A program made the position numbers and the translations under genes. Positions 5,586 to 8,699 of a DNA stretch of 8,699 nt are shown here, in pieces; positions within the stretch are counted from its first letter, which is position 1; every line of letters begins with the position of its first letter. Source of the stretch: Cytophagales bacterium (GTDB taxonomy: Bacteria > Bacteroidota > Bacteroidia > Cytophagales > Cyclobacteriaceae); the NCBI GenBank assembly GCA_003504855.1, contig DNZD01000038.1, forward strand, positions 1 to 8,699. The letters are read 5' to 3'. Under the pieces are notes generated by a model. That model saw nothing but the letters and a program-made list of their open reading frames with translations, did not search any database and was not told the origin of the DNA.

Positions 5586-5740
5586 TTGATTATTGTTCCT
5601 TCGGTTGAAGTGAAATAGCACCCTAACCACTACTGGATGGCACTCTTTCATTTCTACTCCAAAAGCCAATTCTTCCTATTTTTACCAACCCCCATTTTAC
5701 CTCCAGCCGGCTCCCTCGTATCATTCCCAGAAAGCAGATT

Positions 5741-6304
5741 ATGCCACCTGACCGAGAATCTGACCTTATTCGCCGTGCGGCGGCAGGTGACACCCGGGCA
5801 TTTCGGGAACTGGTGGAAAACCATCAGCAGTTTGCCTACGCCGTGGCCTTTCGATTTACCGGCCACCGCGATGACGCGAAAGATGTTGCCCAGGAAGCTT
5901 TCGTAAAACTGTGGAAGAACCTCAACCGCTATCGCGATACCGTAAAGCTGAGCACGTGGCTCTACACGATTATCATGAACCAGGCTTTTGACCATCTGAA
6001 ATCATCGCACCGCCGGGCGTCGAGTCGGATGGAGGAGGTACAGGACCAAATGATCCTGAGCGACGGTGGTGAGCATGAACGTTTGGAATTGCTCGAAACT
6101 ATCTCGCGACTGTCCGCGACGCTCACACCGAAACAACAATCGGTATTTGTGCTTCGCGACCTGGAGGGGCTTGAACCGGATGAAGTATCCGCCATTACCG
6201 GCCAGGATGCAGCGCAGATCAAGAGCAATTTATACTACGCCCGCCTGGCCATGCGGGAAAAGCTGGAACGATTCTATCAGGAGAGCAAAACAACACCGAC
6301 ATGA
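5741..6304 (+). CDS. ECF-type RNA polymerase sigma factor
   Basis: The 187-residue protein has the two-domain layout of ECF (group 4) sigma-70 factors. Region 2 lies at about 22-90: FRELVENHQQFAYAVAFRFTG, then DDAKDVAQEAFVKLW (44-58) that contacts the core enzyme, and LSTWLYTIIMNQAFDHLK (70-87) that reads the -10 element. Region 4 lies at about 118-177: LTPKQQSVFVLRDLEGL (128-144), then EVSAITG and the helix-turn-helix helix IKSNLYYARLAMREKL. It directs RNA polymerase to a small set of promoters when freed from its anti-sigma factor. It is the first gene of a four-gene operon; its TGA overlaps the next ATG (ATGA). Such factors often control their own operon, but no pair of characteristic boxes is visible upstream. 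The ATG at 5741 fits the family start. GC is typical of the host. Confidence 0.94.
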   Translation: MPPDRESDLIRRAAAGDTRAFRELVENHQQFAYAVAFRFTGHRDDAKDVAQEAFVKLWKNLNRYRDTVKLSTWLYTIIMNQAFDHLKSSHRRASSRMEEVQDQMILSDGGEHERLELLETISRLSATLTPKQQSVFVLRDLEGLEPDEVSAITGQDAAQIKSNLYYARLAMREKLERFYQESKTTPT

Positions 6305-6795
6305 ACTGCGAAAAGATCAGACCACTGATTGAGCTATATGATATCCTCAGCGAATCAGAGCGTGATTCCGTCAACAGGCATGTGCAGGAGTGCGCTGCCT
6401 GTAAAACGTTGATGCAGTCAGCGCATGCATTTCGGGGCCAGGTGATCAGCACCAGGTCTATAGCGGTTAGATTGCCACACGCAGCGCAGTTTACTGGTGA
6501 TGTGATGGCATCCATTCAACCAGCGCCTCGATCCGGATTTTCTTTTTGGTTTGCCCTTCGTTGGTCGGCCACAGTTGCTTCAGTGATGTTGATTGGTTTG
6601 CTGACATTAGAATGGATCGAATCACCGGTTGCACAAACACATAGACCGGTGGCAGGTGGTGTTGTACTCAGTCGTACGACCTTTGCGGCATCACTGCAGC
6701 AACGGGCACCCCGCACCATGGCCGATTGTGCCGATCCGCTGCAGCGGCGCCTGGATCCGGTTTGTATCCGCCAACACTTTCACAATTTGAAATAA
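6301..6795 (+). CDS. zinc-finger transmembrane anti-sigma factor
   Basis: The 164-residue protein is the probable inhibitor of the sigma factor encoded just upstream. The cytoplasmic N terminus carries a zinc-binding anti-sigma signature: Cys3 in MNCEKI, then His27-x3-Cys31-x2-Cys34 in HVQECAACK. One membrane helix follows at about 84-106 (FALRWSATVASVMLIGLLTLEWI), leaving about 58 residues in the periplasm. That short tail contains Cys143, Cys155, His159 and His161 (CADPLQRRLDPVC then HFH), which could form a disulfide or hold a metal; this spacing is not a motif I know for anti-sigma factors. Both neighbours are translationally coupled: ATGA with the sigma gene and TAATG with the lipoprotein gene. 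In this family a signal at the envelope, often by proteolysis, releases the sigma factor; the signal here is unknown. Confidence 0.88.
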   Translation: MNCEKIRPLIELYDILSESERDSVNRHVQECAACKTLMQSAHAFRGQVISTRSIAVRLPHAAQFTGDVMASIQPAPRSGFSFWFALRWSATVASVMLIGLLTLEWIESPVAQTHRPVAGGVVLSRTTFAASLQQRAPRTMADCADPLQRRLDPVCIRQHFHNLK

Positions 6796-7850
6796 TGAAC
6801 CCCAACCATATGAAACATAAACTATCGATTGCAGTGCTGACCGTTTTGGTGCTGGCATCGTGTGAGAACCCCATCCGCATGGAGACAACCGTGCACGAAG
6901 ATGGAAGCCTGGATAAGTCCATCGTCCTGTTGAAAAGCGATTCGTCCCGTGCCACCCGCAATATTTTTGGTATCAATGCAGCCAGCGGATGGAAGGTGGA
7001 CGCAACCCGCATTGCACCTGATAGTTCGGGCGCACCTAAGAAAGACAAGCCTGAATATCGAATTGCTTTCAGTAAGTCATTTGCATCTGCAGATATGGTG
7101 AATAATGAGCTGAACACCGACAACGACTCATTGTTTCATATCCGCACTGCGGTAGACAGGAAGTTCAGGTGGTTTTATACGTACCTGCGCTATAGCGAAA
7201 CCTACCTGCCGGTCAATCGGTTTAAGGCGGTGCCAGCAGACGATTACTTCAATCAGGAGGACCGCCAGTTTATTGAGCGCCTCCCTGCCGAAGGCAGGCA
7301 GATATCCCGCGCAGACAGCCTGTACCTGCAGACCTTGCATGTGAAAATTAATGAAACCTATGCCCACATGGCTTTCTTTCGGGAACAGTACCCCGTGCTG
7401 CTGGAAATGTTAAAGCGCAACCCGGTGGAGCAAAGGTGGCTCGACACCGTGAAGCATAAGACAGAGTTTATCTATGGTTGCGTAAAAGAGCTCATCGGTG
7501 ACCCGCAATTTGCATTACACATGGTGGACACACTGCGCATACCGGTCGACCGTAAGAAGGCAGAGGCCGATGCAAAGGAATTGTTGGGTACCCTCAACGG
7601 TCGAGTTGCTTTCATGGGGTTTGCAAATGACGGAAAATACACCAATGTGGTGAATATGCCCTGGAAAGTAGTGAACACCAACGCCGACTCTGTTGCGGGG
7701 CAGACCCTCGTGTGGCGACCGCTCGTGACCAAATTCCTCTTCACGGAATACACGATGTATGCCGAAGCCAGAAAAATGAATACGATCCCCATGCTCGTCA
7801 CGGTGCTGGTGTTGCTGGTGACGGTGGCATTGTGGTGGCGTAAGAAATAA
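6795..7850 (+). CDS. lipoprotein with C-terminal membrane helix, LppM/DUF3153-like
   Basis: The 351-residue protein has a lipoprotein signal ending in the lipobox LASC (Cys23) and a second hydrophobic segment at the C terminus (333-348, MLVTVLVLLVTVALWW), closed by RKK. It would thus be lipidated at one end and span the inner membrane at the other, holding about 310 residues in the periplasm. After Cys23 comes METTVHEDGSLDKSIVLL, and before the helix NTNADSVAGQTLVWRPL; both resemble the ends of LppM/DUF3153-type beta domains, with a helical, charged middle (about 125-280) I do not recognise. The ATG at 6795 is chosen because it overlaps the anti-sigma stop (TAATG); ATG 6810 is also possible and keeps the signal peptide. 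The operon position suggests it senses or responds to the same envelope signal as the anti-sigma factor. Function unknown. Confidence 0.72.
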   Translation: MNPNHMKHKLSIAVLTVLVLASCENPIRMETTVHEDGSLDKSIVLLKSDSSRATRNIFGINAASGWKVDATRIAPDSSGAPKKDKPEYRIAFSKSFASADMVNNELNTDNDSLFHIRTAVDRKFRWFYTYLRYSETYLPVNRFKAVPADDYFNQEDRQFIERLPAEGRQISRADSLYLQTLHVKINETYAHMAFFREQYPVLLEMLKRNPVEQRWLDTVKHKTEFIYGCVKELIGDPQFALHMVDTLRIPVDRKKAEADAKELLGTLNGRVAFMGFANDGKYTNVVNMPWKVVNTNADSVAGQTLVWRPLVTKFLFTEYTMYAEARKMNTIPMLVTVLVLLVTVALWWRKK

Positions 7851-7867
7851 TTTCGGATTTTGGCGGT

Positions 7868-8699
7868 ATGAAGAAGTGGTTGTTTCTGGGCGTTGTGGTG
7901 GCCGTGTTAGCTTGGTGGACCTGGAACAGGAGCGAAGAAGCAGAAGCGAGTGCCAACGCATCATTTCTCCCGACCATCGAAGGAAATTCACCGGGGCTGG
8001 AAGGTCCTTCTGGTATGGTGTTGATTCCCGGTGGCACATTTTCGATGGGAGCGGATTCTGCCTGGGACTCACGCTGTCAATTGCCCGGCTTAACGAATGA
8101 TGCGGCAAGGATTCATACCGTATCGCTCGATCCGTATTGGATGGATGAACATGAAGTCACCAATGCTGAGTTTGCAGCCTTTGTTAAGGCCACTGGTTAT
8201 GTAACGGTTGCAGAACAAGTTCCTTCGCGCGATGAATTTCCTGATGTTGATCCCGCGTTGTTGGTGGCGGGGTCGCTGGTATTCACTCCCCCGACTCAAC
8301 CAGTGACACTTAATAATTATGTCCAATGGTGGTCGTTTGTTCCCGGTGCCGATTGGCGCCATCCTGCCGGACCTGAAAGTTCAATATCAGGAAAAGATAT
8401 GGAGCCTGTTGTGCACATCGCGTGGGTAGATGCCCTGGCGTATGCCAGGTGGGCGGGCAAGCGTTTGCCAACAGAAGCTGAGTGGGAGTTTGCTGCACGC
8501 GGCGGCAAGAGCGGTGAACCTTATCCATGGGGAAATGAATTCAAGTCTGCCCGTGGTCATATGGCCAATACGTTTCAGGGCGCATTCCCGGTGAGTGACA
8601 CCCGCGAAGATGGCTATGCCGGATTGGCGCCGGTGAAACAATTTGAATCCAACAAGTATGGATTGTATGATATGTCTGGCAACGTGTGGGAGTGGTGTG
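7868..8699 (+). CDS. formylglycine-generating enzyme (SUMF1/FGE) family protein, 3' end cut by window
   Basis: The frame is open from ATG 7868 to the window edge, giving 277 residues. An N-terminal membrane anchor (about 4-19, WLFLGVVVAVLAWWTW) is followed by a short Ser/Glu/Ala linker, then the FGE-sulfatase domain from residue 48: GMVLIPGGTFSMGAD, MDEHEVTNAEFAAFV, DWRHPAGPESSI (162-173), PVVHIAWVDALAYARWAGKR (180-199), LPTEAEWEFAARGG, YPWGNE, HMANTFQGAFP (231-241) and YGLYDMSGNVWEW (264-276). These match true FGEs closely rather than the looser FGE-like group. FGE converts a cysteine of sulfatases to formylglycine. The pair of active cysteines lies beyond the window, so activity cannot be judged. 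It starts 17 bases after the lipoprotein gene and is probably co-transcribed. The anchor places the domain in the periplasm. No sulfatase gene is in view. Confidence 0.92.
   Translation, partial: MKKWLFLGVVVAVLAWWTWNRSEEAEASANASFLPTIEGNSPGLEGPSGMVLIPGGTFSMGADSAWDSRCQLPGLTNDAARIHTVSLDPYWMDEHEVTNAEFAAFVKATGYVTVAEQVPSRDEFPDVDPALLVAGSLVFTPPTQPVTLNNYVQWWSFVPGADWRHPAGPESSISGKDMEPVVHIAWVDALAYARWAGKRLPTEAEWEFAARGGKSGEPYPWGNEFKSARGHMANTFQGAFPVSDTREDGYAGLAPVKQFESNKYGLYDMSGNVWEWC

Larger units (their letters stand above)
5083..5740. repeat. repeat-rich intergenic spacer without genes
   Basis: These 658 bases contain no convincing coding sequence. They hold two dispersed copies of a GC-rich element (about 5110-5150 and 5308-5348), a tandem 100-base unit (from 5261 and 5361), a segment with paired GATC motifs (5216-5250), and at least three CCCC/GGGG hairpins (5465-5585). 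The first elements resemble the accgcagagacgcag and gctgatcacgctgat intergenic repeats seen in many environmental bacteria; that comparison is from memory. The last 150 bases before 5741 are plainer and should contain the promoter of the sigma factor operon; TATTTTTA near 5678 is one mismatch from a -7 box but lacks a partner. Confidence 0.75.

Noticed and set aside
5637..5995. Open frames on both strands around the sigma factor start
   Set aside because: They overlap the clear sigma-factor frame and contain no domain; shadows.
7515..8108. 197-codon minus-strand open frame
   Set aside because: It is antisense to the lipoprotein end and the FGE start; His/Arg/Pro-rich shadow translation.

Overview
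The window is chromosomal DNA that most likely comes from a member of the Bacteroidota, possibly a Cytophagales-like lineage. The strongest evidence is a complete tmRNA gene whose tag reads GENTYAMAA, the G-E-x-x-Y-A-x-A-A form expected in that phylum, with no encoded CCA. Weak Shine-Dalgarno signals, several TAnnTTTG-like -7 boxes, a small DUF6435-type protein and lipoproteins with a Ser-Cys lipobox agree with this. The phylum call is good; anything finer is a guess.

Layout. Positions 105-495 (minus) hold ssrA. A short plus-strand gene (679-855) follows, then an AT-rich gene (1080-1913) for a probable modification-dependent restriction nuclease (SRA-like reader plus HNH_2) that starts with TTG. 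Next come a TfoX N-terminal domain protein (minus), a small GIY-YIG protein lacking the usual arginine (plus), and a two-gene minus-strand operon: an AlkD-like DNA glycosylase followed, with an ATGA overlap, by a PrcB-like lipoprotein. Divergent from alkD is a 378-residue protein (3946-5082) that I read as two beta-carbonic-anhydrase-like halves, the first keeping the C-x-D-x-R signature and the second degenerate. This is the most novel protein here.

Positions 5083-5740 form a gene-free spacer packed with dispersed and tandem repeats and small GC-rich hairpins.

From 5741 to the right edge runs one compact plus-strand operon: an ECF sigma factor, a zinc-finger membrane anti-sigma factor (ATGA overlap), a large lipoprotein with a C-terminal membrane helix (TAATG overlap), and a membrane-anchored formylglycine-generating-enzyme family protein cut by the window end. 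The tight spacing implies that a cell-envelope signal, sigma-factor release and the two envelope proteins belong to one regulatory unit.

The first half has a theme of DNA handling (HNH, TfoX, GIY-YIG, AlkD), but the genes lie on different strands and are not one operon. No complete new defence or mobile system is evident. The most interesting points are the two-half carbonic-anhydrase-like protein, the lone SRA-HNH gene of foreign composition, and the sigma/anti-sigma/lipoprotein/FGE operon.
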